Shown in pieces: positions 1-8,289 of a stretch of DNA of 64,000 bases. The notes below the pieces were generated by a model. It worked only from the letters and a program-made list of their open reading frames with translations. It did not search any database and was not told the origin of the DNA. The translations under genes and the position numbers were made by a program. Source of the stretch: Sphingomonas rubra (GTDB lineage: Bacteria; Pseudomonadota; Alphaproteobacteria; Sphingomonadales; Sphingomonadaceae); the NCBI RefSeq assembly GCF_900115745.1, contig NZ_FOXP01000005.1, positions 124,001 through 188,000 of the forward strand, read 5' to 3'. Numbering within the stretch: the stretch's first letter is position 1; each line of letters starts with the position of its first letter.

Positions 1-609
1 CGCGGCGGCGACGCCACCCGCAGCATCAACTTCGTCGCCGCGCACGACGGCTTCGCCCTCGCCGACGTCGTCGCCTACGCCACCCGCCACAACGAGGCGA
101 ACGGCGAGAACAACCGCGACGGCCATGGCGGCGAGGTCGCCTGGAACGGCGGCGAGGAAGGCCCCACCACCGATCCCGCGATCCGCGCCCGCCGCGACGC
201 CGACGTGCGCGCGCTGCTGGCGACGCTGTTCGCCTCGCGCGGCACGCCGATGCTGACCGCCGGCGACGAGTTCGGCCGCACGCAACGCGGCAACAACAAC
301 GCCTATTGCCAGGACGAACTCTCCTGGCTCGACTGGCAGAACCGCGACACCGCGCTCGAGGACTATGTCGCCCGCCTCTCCGCCCTTCGCCGCGCCGGCC
401 CGCTCGCCGCGCAGACCTGGCTGGAGGCGGCGGACTGGCGCGACCTCGCCGACCGGCCGATGACGCCCGAGCGGTGGCAGGGCGCCCACGGCTTCCTGCT
501 GCGCCTGCCCGATCCCGCCGAGCCGACGGAAACGCTGTTCCTCCGCATCGACCGGGGGGAACGCCGCGTCACCCTCGCCCGCGCGACCCTGTTGGAGAGC
601 CGCCCATGA
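1..609 (+). CDS. glgX: Glycogen debranching enzyme, C-terminal part (cut by window start)
   Basis: This is the last ~202 residues of a GH13 isoamylase-type debranching enzyme, which hydrolyses alpha-1,6 branches of glycogen limit dextrins in the cytoplasm. The fragment opens with NFVAAHDGFALADVVAY, matching the conserved region IV of GlgX/isoamylases (usual form NYITAHDGFTL). It continues with GTPMLTAGDEFGRTQRGNNNAYCQD, split here as GTPMLTAGDEFGRTQ then RGNNNAYCQD, and SWLDW, all hallmarks of the family. The reading frame is open from base 1, so the start lies upstream. The stop TGA overlaps the ATG of the following trehalase gene (ATGA), which implies translational coupling between glycogen and trehalose breakdown genes. 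The family is clear; the catalytic N-terminal part is not visible. Confidence 0.9.
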   Translation, partial: RGGDATRSINFVAAHDGFALADVVAYATRHNEANGENNRDGHGGEVAWNGGEEGPTTDPAIRARRDADVRALLATLFASRGTPMLTAGDEFGRTQRGNNNAYCQDELSWLDWQNRDTALEDYVARLSALRRAGPLAAQTWLEAADWRDLADRPMTPERWQGAHGFLLRLPDPAEPTETLFLRIDRGERRVTLARATLLESRP

Positions 610-2153
610 TCCGCCCCGTCCTTGCCCTGCTCGCGGTCGCGCTCGCCGCTCCTGCGCCCGCGCGAGCGCCGGTATCGCCCACGCCGCTCTCCCCCGCGCA
701 ACGCTTCGGCGACCTCTACCGCCAAGTGCAGATGCGGCGCCTCTTCCCCGATTCGAAGACCTTCGCCGACGCGACGCCCAGGCGCCCCGACGCCGCGGTG
801 ATGGCCGCCTATCGCCGCTGCGCCTGCACCACCGACCCCGCCCTGCGCCGCTTCATCGCCGCCAACTTCACGCTTCCCGCCGCACCGATCGTCCGGCCGC
901 AGCCGCGCGCGCCCCTCGCCCAGCACATCGACCGCCTCTGGCCGCAACTCACCCGCGAGACCCGGACCGTGCCCCCCGGCTCCTCCGCGCTGACCCTGCC
1001 CAGGCCCTATGTCGTCCCCGGCGGCCGCTTCCGCGAGATGTATTACTGGGACAGCTACTTCACCATGCTCGGCCTGCCGCTGGCCGGTCGGCAGGATCTG
1101 GTCGAGGGCATGGTCGCCGATTTCGGCAGCCTCGTCGACCGCTACGGCCGCATCCCCAACGGCACCCGCACCTACTATCTCAGCCGCTCGCAGCCGCCGG
1201 TCTTCTACCTCATGTCCGGCCTATCGCGCGACGCGACGACGCTCGCCACCCGCAACCGCCAGCTCCGCGCCGAGCACGCCTTCTGGATGACGGGCGAACG
1301 CACCCTCAAGCCCGGCGAGCAGCACGCCCGTGTTGTCCGGCTGGCCGACGGCGCCCTCCTCAACCGCTACTGGGACGACCGTGACGATCCCCGCGACGAG
1401 AGCTGGCGAGAAGACGCCGAACTCGCCGCCACCACCCCGGCTCGCGACGCGAAACAGCTCTACCGCGACCTGCGCGCCGCGGCGGAGAGCGGCTGGGACT
1501 TTTCCTCGCGATGGTTCGCCGATGGCCGCACCCTGGCGACGATCCGCACCACCCGCCTCGTTCCCGTCGACCTCAACAGCCTGATGCTCGGCCTGGAACA
1601 GGCGATCGCCGCCAATTGCCGCACGCTGCGCGACGCGCCCTGCGCCACCGCCTTCGCCGCCCGCGCCGCCGCCCGCACCGCCGCGATCCGGCAGCATCTG
1701 TGGAACGGCCGCTTCTTCGCCGACTACGATCTCGACACCGGCGCCGCCAACGATCGGCTGACCGCCGCCACCGTGTTTCCGCTCTTCGCCCGCGTCGCCA
1801 CCGCCGACCAGGCCCGCGCCACCGCCCGCGCCTTCGAGCCGCTGGTCGGGCAGGGCGGCGTCCGCGCCACCTTGGTGCCGAGCGGCCAGCAATGGGACGA
1901 GCCCAATGGCTGGGCGCCGCACCAGTGGGTCGCGATCCAGGGGCTGCGCCACTATGGCGAGACCGCGCTCGCCGCCCGCATCAAGGCCGCCTGGCTCGCC
2001 GGCGTCACCGCCGAGTACCGGGCTTCCGGCAAGCTCCTGGAGAAATACGACGTCGCCGAGCGTCGCCCCGGCGGCGGCGGCGAATATCCCAATCAGGACG
2101 GTTTCGGCTGGACCAACGGCGTCACTCGCGCGCTCCTCGCGGAACCGCGCTGA
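606..2153 (+). CDS. treA: Periplasmic alpha,alpha-trehalase (GH37)
   Basis: The protein has 515 residues. It hydrolyses trehalose to two glucose molecules, probably in the periplasm. An N-terminal hydrophobic signal (about residues 1-20, ending in an Ala-rich stretch) supports export. Trehalase signature 1 is at about residues 138-151 (PGGRFREMYYWDSY) and signature 2 at about 428 (QWDEPNGWAPHQW); the C-terminus carries the Gly-rich GGGGEYPNQDGFGWTNG typical of GH37. The ATG at 606 gives a signal peptide and overlaps the glgX stop. Longer frames upstream lie inside glgX and were not used. Length is close to E. coli TreA (about 565) but a little shorter. Confidence 0.93.
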   Translation: MIRPVLALLAVALAAPAPARAPVSPTPLSPAQRFGDLYRQVQMRRLFPDSKTFADATPRRPDAAVMAAYRRCACTTDPALRRFIAANFTLPAAPIVRPQPRAPLAQHIDRLWPQLTRETRTVPPGSSALTLPRPYVVPGGRFREMYYWDSYFTMLGLPLAGRQDLVEGMVADFGSLVDRYGRIPNGTRTYYLSRSQPPVFYLMSGLSRDATTLATRNRQLRAEHAFWMTGERTLKPGEQHARVVRLADGALLNRYWDDRDDPRDESWREDAELAATTPARDAKQLYRDLRAAAESGWDFSSRWFADGRTLATIRTTRLVPVDLNSLMLGLEQAIAANCRTLRDAPCATAFAARAAARTAAIRQHLWNGRFFADYDLDTGAANDRLTAATVFPLFARVATADQARATARAFEPLVGQGGVRATLVPSGQQWDEPNGWAPHQWVAIQGLRHYGETALAARIKAAWLAGVTAEYRASGKLLEKYDVAERRPGGGGEYPNQDGFGWTNGVTRALLAEPR

Positions 2154-2196
2154 CGCACATTCGGCTTGTCGCGGTAGCGAAAGCTTACCCCTACTC

Positions 2197-2232
2197 GCTT
2201 CGTCACCTCGGACTTGATCCGGGGTCTAGTGC
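2197..2232. repeat. Single degenerate REP arm (GGACTTGATCCGGGGTC type)
   Basis: The sequence CGTCACCTCGGACTTGATCC followed by GGGGTCTAG resembles one arm of the GTCACCCCGGACTTGATCCGGGGTC palindrome seen complete at 34067. No clean partner arm is present; the only candidate is a weak CGGCACGACGAAG near 2277. It sits in the 212-bp gap between treA and the lyase gene. Confidence 0.5.
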
Positions 2233-2365
2233 CAAGCAGCGCAACACCCTCCGGCGTGGAACCCCGGAACGCACCCGGCACGACGAAGCGGATGCACGCG
2301 CGGCCCATCTGATCGCCGCGGCGCGACCGCTTCAAATCCACCCGACCACCTCGTAGAACCCGCTT

Positions 2366-3217
2366 ATGCCCACCTATCGCCGACGCCGCAGCGCCCTGTT
2401 CATGCCCGCCTCCAACCCTCGCGCCATCAGCAAGGCGCGCACCCTCCCCTGCGACGTCGTCATCCTCGACCTCGAAGACGCGGTCGCCCCCGAGATGAAG
2501 GACGACGCGCGCGGCGCCGCCCTCGCCGCGGTGGCGGAGGGCGGCTTCGGCCCGCGCGAGCTGGTGATCCGCGTCAACGCGATCGACACGCCCGCCGGCG
2601 CCGCCGACCTCGCCGCGCTGCGCCAGGTCGAGGTCGCACCCGATGCCGTCCTGCTCCCCAAACTCGCCGGCGCCCGCATGGTCGCCGACGCGCGTGCGGC
2701 ACTCGGCGACGACATCCCGCTCTGGGCGATGATCGAGACCGCCGCCGCCCTCCTCGCCCTGCCCGCCATCGCCGCCACGGGCGACTTCGGCCTCGCCGCG
2801 CTGGTCGCGGGCACCAACGACCTCGCGCTCGACCTGCGCTGCCGGCCGGGCTCCGATCGCGGCCCGCTGCTTCCCGCATTGGCGCAGATCGTCGCGGCGG
2901 CCCGCGCCGGCGGCATGGTGGCGCTCGACGGCGTCCTCAACGCGATCGACGATCCGGAGCGGCTACGCGCCGAGTGCGATCAGGGGCGTGGCTGGGGGTT
3001 CGACGGCAAGACGCTGATCCACCCCGCGCAGATCGATGCCGCCAACGCCGCCTTCGGTCCGACGCCGGCGGAGCATGATTGGGCCACCCGCGTCATCGCG
3101 CTGTTCGCCGATCCCGCCAATGCGAGGCGCGGCGCCGCGAAACTGGACGGCGCGATGGTGGAACGGCTCCACCTCGCGGAGGCGGAACGGATCGTCGCGC
3201 TCGCCGATCCGGCCTAG
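2366..3217 (+). CDS. HpcH/HpaI-family CoA-ester lyase (CitE-like)
   Basis: The protein has 283 residues and belongs to the citrate-lyase beta-subunit/malyl-CoA lyase superfamily: TIM-barrel, Mg-dependent enzymes cleaving or forming 3-hydroxyacyl-CoA esters. Visible family motifs in order are LFMPASNP near the N-terminus, VVILDLEDAV (metal-binding region), LVIRVNAIDT, LLPKLAGA, and the IETAAALL segment (metal-ligand Glu, about residue 127), followed by GTNDLALDLRC and a GKTLIHPAQI C-terminal motif. There are no citDF or other lyase subunits nearby, so a citrate lyase complex is unlikely. A stand-alone malyl-/citramalyl-CoA type lyase is more probable, but the substrate cannot be told from sequence. 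Confidence 0.85.
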   Translation: MPTYRRRRSALFMPASNPRAISKARTLPCDVVILDLEDAVAPEMKDDARGAALAAVAEGGFGPRELVIRVNAIDTPAGAADLAALRQVEVAPDAVLLPKLAGARMVADARAALGDDIPLWAMIETAAALLALPAIAATGDFGLAALVAGTNDLALDLRCRPGSDRGPLLPALAQIVAAARAGGMVALDGVLNAIDDPERLRAECDQGRGWGFDGKTLIHPAQIDAANAAFGPTPAEHDWATRVIALFADPANARRGAAKLDGAMVERLHLAEAERIVALADPA

Positions 3218-3804
3218 CGGCCGATCCAGTCGGCGACCTGCGCCGCCACCTGGTTCGCCGCCTGGTTGAGCGCCGGCCCGGTCGATGCCGCGTCGATCGC
3301 GGCGACCGGCACGCGCGCCTCGAAACGACGCTTCTCGATATCCTTCTGGCCCGACCGGGTCAGCGCCGCGTCGAACGTCACCACCGCCTCGCGCGTCGTC
3401 GCATCCAGGCCGAAATTGCGCAGCTCGCCGTCCAACTGGTCATTGGCCTCGCCCACCGCCTGCACCTGGCTCACGACCACCCGACCCGTGCGCGCCGCGA
3501 CGGTGTCGGACACCAGCCGCGCGAACAGCCGCGCCGGCGGCTCGGACCATTGCGCGTCCTTGACATAAGCGAGGCCGGTCGGGCTCGTCTGCACCGGCAC
3601 CCGCGGCACGGCGAGCGCGGCGGAGGTGACCGGCACCGTCACCACCAGCGACTTGGCAAGGCTGGAATCCTGCTGCTGACCCGCCGGCAGCTGCGCCGTG
3701 CTGGTCAGCGTCAGCAACGTATCGGGCGGCTCCGCACCGAAACTGATGCAACCGGCGAGCGTCAGCGACGCGGCGAGGAGGGTGGGGAGGGCGAGCTTGT
3801 TCAT
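3214..3804 (-). CDS. ABC-type transport auxiliary lipoprotein of the Mla-like operon
   Basis: The protein has 196 residues with a lipoprotein signal ending in the lipobox LTLAGC (Cys19), so it should be lipidated and membrane-anchored. The rest fits the ABC-transport auxiliary component family (PqiC/YmbA-like), which accompanies MCE-type ABC transporters. I chose the ATG at 3804 because it places the lipobox correctly and leaves an 8-nt gap to the upstream mlaD stop; a GTG at 3816 would overlap mlaD. It is the last gene of mlaE-mlaF-mlaD-lipoprotein. Its 3' end overlaps the convergent lyase gene by four bases. Confidence 0.85.
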   Translation of the reverse strand: MNKLALPTLLAASLTLAGCISFGAEPPDTLLTLTSTAQLPAGQQQDSSLAKSLVVTVPVTSAALAVPRVPVQTSPTGLAYVKDAQWSEPPARLFARLVSDTVAARTGRVVVSQVQAVGEANDQLDGELRNFGLDATTREAVVTFDAALTRSGQKDIEKRRFEARVPVAAIDAASTGPALNQAANQVAAQVADWIGR

Positions 3805-3812
3805 GGTGTCTC

Positions 3813-4778
3813 TCACTTACCCTTGTAGTCCGGCAGCTTCTGCGACCCGATCAGCGAGCTGGCGCCGCGCTGGTCGACCTTCTCCGCGATCGACGACAGC
3901 GCCGCCGCCGAGGTGCGCAGGTCGCGCACCAGCCGGTTCGCCTCCGGAATGGTCTGGCGCGAAAAGGTCTGGAGGCCGGGTCGCGCGTCGCCGATCGCGG
4001 CGTTGAGCGTCTCGGCGGATTTCTGCGCGGAGGCGATGGCGCCGTTGAGGTTGCGGATCGTCGGCTGGATGTCGTCGGCGAGCACGCCATTGGTGGTCGC
4101 CGCCAGTTCGCCGATCTGCTGTGCGGCGTTGCCGGCCTGCTGGATGGCGACGCGCGTCTGCGCCAGCGTCGCGGCGATCTCCGGCCCGCGATCGGCGAGC
4201 GCGTCGGTCAGCCGGTTGGTGTTCTCCAGGATGCCGGCGATCGACGCCTGGTTGCGGTCGGTCAGCAGCCCGGTCAGTCGCTCGGTCAGCGTCGACAGCC
4301 GCTCCAGCAGTTGCGGTGCGGAGTTGAGGATCGCGCCCAGGCCGCCCTGCTTGGTGGGGATCACCGGCACGCCGTAGGGGCAGTCCTGCGGGTTCGGCTG
4401 ATCTGGACAGGCGATCGGCTGCGCGTCCTTGCGCGCGCCCTCCAGCGACACCTGGCTGACGCCGGTGAAGCCGACGCCGGAGATCGACGCGGTGGTGCCC
4501 TGCAGCACCGGCGTCTCGTCGTTAACGCTGATGCGCACGCGCACGAACTGCGGGTCGTTGGGCCAGAGCTGGATCGACTTCACCTGCCCCGACGGCACGC
4601 CGGAGAAGACCACCGCCGATCCGCGCGCAAGGCCGTCGACCGACTGTCGGAAGAAGATGTCGTATTCCTTCTCCTGCGCGCCGCCCAGGCGGGCGATCCA
4701 CACGGTGAACAGCGCCACCGCGGCGAGCAGGATCAGCACGACGGCGCCGACCAGGACGTGGTTCGAACGGGTTTCCAT
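3813..4778 (-). CDS. mlaD: MlaD-type MCE-domain protein
   Basis: The protein has 321 residues. It is the substrate-binding component of an Mla-like phospholipid (or toluene-tolerance Ttg2-like) ABC transporter, anchored in the inner membrane and exposed to the periplasm. One N-terminal transmembrane helix (about 8-30) precedes a single MCE domain (about 40-120, with SVDGLARGSAVVFSGVPSG). A long Ala/Gln/Thr-rich helical region with coiled-coil character fills the C-terminal half. It is longer than E. coli MlaD (183), as is common in alphaproteobacteria. The ATG overlaps the mlaF stop as TGATG, showing translational coupling. Confidence 0.9.
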   Translation of the reverse strand: METRSNHVLVGAVVLILLAAVALFTVWIARLGGAQEKEYDIFFRQSVDGLARGSAVVFSGVPSGQVKSIQLWPNDPQFVRVRISVNDETPVLQGTTASISGVGFTGVSQVSLEGARKDAQPIACPDQPNPQDCPYGVPVIPTKQGGLGAILNSAPQLLERLSTLTERLTGLLTDRNQASIAGILENTNRLTDALADRGPEIAATLAQTRVAIQQAGNAAQQIGELAATTNGVLADDIQPTIRNLNGAIASAQKSAETLNAAIGDARPGLQTFSRQTIPEANRLVRDLRTSAAALSSIAEKVDQRGASSLIGSQKLPDYKGK

Positions 4779-5704
4779 CAGTTCTTCCTCGTACCCTCTT
4801 GCGCGGTTCCCCTTGCCGCGTTGTCCGACACGCCGCCCTGCGACGGCTGCTCGGTCTGCTTCTCTCTCACCTCGGTCGGGTGCGCGTCGGCGTCATGGTC
4901 CGCGGACAGCAATTCCTGCCCCGTCGCCGCGGCGCGGCCGCGTGGCCCCTCGAAATATTCGTGGATCCAGGGATGGTCGGTCGCCTTCAGCTCGTCGATC
5001 GTGCCGATCGCGATGACCTTCTTGTCGGCGAGCACCGCCACCCGGTCGCAGATCGCGTACAGCGTATCGAGGTCGTGGGTGATGAGGAACACCGTCAGTC
5101 CCAGCGTCCGCTGGAGCGACTGGATCAGCCCGTCGAACGCCGCCGCGCCGATCGGGTCCAGCCCCGCGGTCGGCTCGTCCAGGAACAGCAATTCCGGGTC
5201 CATCGCCAGCGCGCGGGCCAGGCCGGCGCGCTTCTTCATGCCGCCCGACAATTCGGCTGGATATTTGGGACCGGCGTCCGCGGGCAGGCCCGTCATCACC
5301 ACCTTGTAGGCGGCGATCTCGTCGAGCAGCGACTGCGGCAGTTCGCGGTAGAATTCGCGCAAGGGAACCTGCACGTTCTCCGCCACCGTCAGCGTCGAGA
5401 ACAGCGCCCCGCCCTGGAACAGCACGCCCCAGCGTTTGCGGATCGCCGTCGCCTCGGTCTCGTCGCGGCCGACGGTGGGCTCGCCGAAGACGGTGATCTC
5501 GCCCGCGTCCGGCGTCTGCAGGCCGATGATCGAGCGCATCAGCACCGACTTGCCCGTGCCCGACCCGCCGACCACGCCCAGGATCTCGCCGCGGCGTACC
5601 TGGAGGTCTAGCCCTTCGTGGATCACCGATGTGCCGAAGCTGTTGCGCAGCCCCTCCACGTCGACGATGATGTCGTCGCCCCGATCGTTCTGCCCGCGCG
5701 CCAT
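4778..5704 (-). CDS. mlaF: MlaF-type ABC transporter ATP-binding protein
   Basis: The protein has 308 residues. It is the cytoplasmic ATPase powering lipid transport with the adjacent MlaE permease. Walker A GGSGTGKS lies at about residues 46-53, the ABC signature LSGGMKKRAGLARA at about 150, Walker B LLFLDEPTAGLDP follows, and the H-loop LITHDLD comes after. LSGGM rather than LSGGQ is typical of MlaF. The chosen ATG (5704) overlaps the mlaE stop (TGATG). A long upstream in-frame extension lies inside mlaE and was rejected. The C-terminal ~45 residues after the ABC domain (polar, ending GTAQEGTRKN) look disordered. Confidence 0.92.
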   Translation of the reverse strand: MARGQNDRGDDIIVDVEGLRNSFGTSVIHEGLDLQVRRGEILGVVGGSGTGKSVLMRSIIGLQTPDAGEITVFGEPTVGRDETEATAIRKRWGVLFQGGALFSTLTVAENVQVPLREFYRELPQSLLDEIAAYKVVMTGLPADAGPKYPAELSGGMKKRAGLARALAMDPELLFLDEPTAGLDPIGAAAFDGLIQSLQRTLGLTVFLITHDLDTLYAICDRVAVLADKKVIAIGTIDELKATDHPWIHEYFEGPRGRAAATGQELLSADHDADAHPTEVREKQTEQPSQGGVSDNAARGTAQEGTRKN

Positions 5705-6798
5705 CAGTTCCAGCCAATCCACGAGAAGAACACCGCGAAAAAGGCGTCGAGCACGATCACCAGGAAAATGCCCTGTACCACCGCGGAGGTAGTGCGCAGG
5801 CCGACCTGCTCCGCGTCCGCCTCCACCTGCATGCCCTGGAAGCAGCCGGCGATGGCGATGATCGCGCCGAACACCGGCGCCTTGATGAGGCCGATATACA
5901 GGTCGGTGATCGGCACCACCTCGCGAATGCGGGCGATGAAGGTGACGGGCGGGATCTCCAGCGTCACCCACGACAGCAAACCGCCGCCGACCAGCGCCAC
6001 CATGGAGGTGAAGAAGCCGAGCAGCGGCATCAGGATCACCGCCGCCATCGTGCGCGGCAGCACCAGCGCCTCCATCGGCGACACGCCGATCGTGCGCATC
6101 GCGTCGATCTCCTCGGTCAGCTTCATGGTGCCGATCTGCGCCGCGAAGGCCGAGCCGGAGCGGCCGGCGACCATGATCGCGGTCATCAGCACGCCCAGTT
6201 CGCGCAGCGTCAGCCGCCCGACCAGGTTGATCGTGAACACCTCCGCGCCGAACTGGCGCAGCTGCACCGCGCCCTGCTGCGCGATCACCATGCCGATCAG
6301 GAAGCCCATCAGCCCGAGGATGCCGAGCGCGGCGACCCCCACCGTCTCGAACTCGTGCACCACCGCGTTGAAGCGGAAACGGCGCGGGTGGCGGATCACC
6401 GCGCCCAACGCGATCGTCGTCGCGCCCATGAAGCCGACCAAGCCCGTCAGCGTACGCCCGGTCAGCACCACCGCGTCGCCGATCTCGCCCAGCACGCGCC
6501 CGAAACCGCTCTGTGCCTTGGGCCGCAGCACCACCGGCTTGTCCGAGTCCACCACCTGATCGAACAGGTGCTGCCCGTCCTCGCTCAATCCCTCGACCGG
6601 CGCGTCGTGGCGCGCCGCGAAACGGTGGACGACCCAGGCACCGACGGTGTCGATCCGGTCGATGTCAGAGAGGTCGACCCGGTCCACCCGGCCGACGCGT
6701 TCCAGCCGCTCGGGCAGCGTACCCAGCCTCGCCAGCGACAGGTCGCCGGAGAAACGGACCGTCCCCTGGTCCTCCCGGAATTCGGCGGAATCGCTCAT
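5704..6798 (-). CDS. mlaE: STAS-MlaE fusion, ABC lipid transporter permease
   Basis: The protein has 364 residues. The N-terminal ~90 residues look like a STAS domain (VDLSDIDRIDTVGAWVVHRF), and the remainder is a full MlaE permease with 5-6 hydrophobic segments and conserved motifs such as LIGMVIAQQGAVQLRQFGA and MVAGRSGSAFAAQIGTMK. In E. coli the STAS protein MlaB is a separate subunit that binds MlaF; here the same module is fused to the permease, an arrangement known in many alphaproteobacteria. It is the first gene of the four-gene operon, read away from the DUF445 gene. Confidence 0.92.
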   Translation of the reverse strand: MSDSAEFREDQGTVRFSGDLSLARLGTLPERLERVGRVDRVDLSDIDRIDTVGAWVVHRFAARHDAPVEGLSEDGQHLFDQVVDSDKPVVLRPKAQSGFGRVLGEIGDAVVLTGRTLTGLVGFMGATTIALGAVIRHPRRFRFNAVVHEFETVGVAALGILGLMGFLIGMVIAQQGAVQLRQFGAEVFTINLVGRLTLRELGVLMTAIMVAGRSGSAFAAQIGTMKLTEEIDAMRTIGVSPMEALVLPRTMAAVILMPLLGFFTSMVALVGGGLLSWVTLEIPPVTFIARIREVVPITDLYIGLIKAPVFGAIIAIAGCFQGMQVEADAEQVGLRTTSAVVQGIFLVIVLDAFFAVFFSWIGWN

Positions 6799-6882
6799 CG
6801 GGCCCTTCCTTGGGGGAAAGCATCGCCCTCGGCAAGCCGATTGCCGCCCGCGACGAACCGTTTCACGATCGCGCCCCGCCGT

Positions 6883-8136
6883 TCAGAGCAGCACGTCGAC
6901 CAGGTGGATCAGCAGACCGACCAGCCCGCCGACCAGCGTGCCGTTGACGCGGATATACTGAAGATCGCGGCCCACCGCATTCTCCAGCCGGCCGGTGATC
7001 GTGCGCACGTCCCAGCTGCGCACCGTTTCCGACACCAGCCGGACGATCGCGTCGCCGTAATCCGCCGCGATCGACACCGCCGCGCGCCGCGCGAACCGAT
7101 TCACCGTCGTCGCCAGCCGCTCGGCACGCAGCGTCTCGCCCAACTGGCGCAGCACCTCGCCCAGCCGACCGCGCATCGCCCGCTCGGGATCGCGCGCGAT
7201 GCCGAGCAGCGCCCCGCGCGCCTGTTCCCACAGGCCGCCCAGCCACTCGGCCACGGCCGGATTGGCGAGCAGTTCCGCCTTCACCGCCTCGACCCGCTCC
7301 TGCATCGCCGGGTCGTGCTGCAACGCCCAGGCGATCCGGTCCAGAGTCTCCTCGGCGCGGACGCGCAAGGGATGGTCGGGATCGTCCGCCATCTCGGCCA
7401 GCAGCCCCTCCAGCCCGCCGATCAGCTTGTTCGACACCGTCTCGTCCAGCCCGGTCCAGCGCAGGATCGCGCCGGCGCGGTCGTGAACCATCTGGCGGAT
7501 CGTCGTGTCGTTGCTGGAGATCGCGTCGGCGGCCCAGCGGATCGCCGCGTCGAGCACGGGCTTGTGCCGCCCCTCCGCCATGGCGGCGCGCAGCAATCGG
7601 CCGGCGATCGGCGCGACCTGCGTCTCGGTCAACCGTGCCGCGACCGCCGCCTTGACCATGCCGCCGAGCCGCGCCGGGTCGAGCGCCTCCAGCACCTGTG
7701 CCGCCAGCTTGGAGGCGCCTTGCCGGAACTGCCCGCCCGCGCCCTCCGGCGGATCGGTCAGCCAGCGCGCCACCGCCCCCGCCACGTCGACCCGCCGCAT
7801 CCGCCGTGCCACCACGCGCGGGATCAGGAAATTGTCGCGGAGGAACTGGGCGAGCTGGTCGCCGATCCGGTCCTTGTTGTTGGGCACGATGGCGGTGTGC
7901 GGGATCGGCAGGCCGAGCGGGCGACGGAACAGCGCGGTGACCGCGAACCAGTCGGCCAGGCCGCCGACCATCGCCGCCTCCGCGAAGGCGCGCACGAAGC
8001 CCCAGCCGGGATGTGCGGCGACGAGCTGACGGCTGACCAGGAACGTCGCCGCCATCAGCACCAGCAGCACGGTCGCGACCAGCCGCATGCGGACGAGGCC
8101 GGGCGGCGGCAGGTCGAGCGCGGGTGTTCGGTTCAT
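6883..8136 (-). CDS. DUF445 family membrane-associated protein
   Basis: The protein has 417 residues and matches the DUF445 family (YjiN-like). An N-terminal hydrophobic helix (about 16-35), then FAEAAMVGGLADWFAVTALF and PLGLPIPHTAIVPNNKDRIG are the diagnostic N-terminal family signature. A long helical middle follows, and a hydrophobic C-terminal helix (VGGLVGLLIHLVDVLL) suggests both ends are in the membrane. The function is unknown. I used the ATG at 8136 (MNRTPAL) because the upstream in-frame extension reads through a REP palindrome. It is probably its own transcription unit, between the efflux operon and mlaE. Confidence 0.85.
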   Translation of the reverse strand: MNRTPALDLPPPGLVRMRLVATVLLVLMAATFLVSRQLVAAHPGWGFVRAFAEAAMVGGLADWFAVTALFRRPLGLPIPHTAIVPNNKDRIGDQLAQFLRDNFLIPRVVARRMRRVDVAGAVARWLTDPPEGAGGQFRQGASKLAAQVLEALDPARLGGMVKAAVAARLTETQVAPIAGRLLRAAMAEGRHKPVLDAAIRWAADAISSNDTTIRQMVHDRAGAILRWTGLDETVSNKLIGGLEGLLAEMADDPDHPLRVRAEETLDRIAWALQHDPAMQERVEAVKAELLANPAVAEWLGGLWEQARGALLGIARDPERAMRGRLGEVLRQLGETLRAERLATTVNRFARRAAVSIAADYGDAIVRLVSETVRSWDVRTITGRLENAVGRDLQYIRVNGTLVGGLVGLLIHLVDVLL

Positions 8137-8186
8137 CGGCGAAACAATGCGCGCGGAAGGCGATGGTTGCCGAGCTGCGTGCTCAG

Positions 8187-8284
8187 CGTCATGCCGGGCT
8201 CGTCCCGGCATCCAGAGCCAAGCAGGTCGGCGCCGGGCAGGTCAGCGCCAAGCCCTTGGATGCCGGGACTAGCCCGGCATGACG
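8187..8284. repeat. REP-like inverted pair, family C (ATGCCGGGCTNGTCCCGGCAT)
   Basis: The left arm is CGTCATGCCGGGCTCGTCCC running into GGCATCCAGAG. The right arm, GGATGCCGGGACTAGCCCGG followed by CATGACG, is its inverted copy about 50 bp away. Each arm is itself palindromic. The pair lies between the RND permease stop (8290) and the DUF445 start (8136) and could form a large hairpin in either transcript. Confidence 0.85.
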
Positions 8285-8289
8285 CCCCC

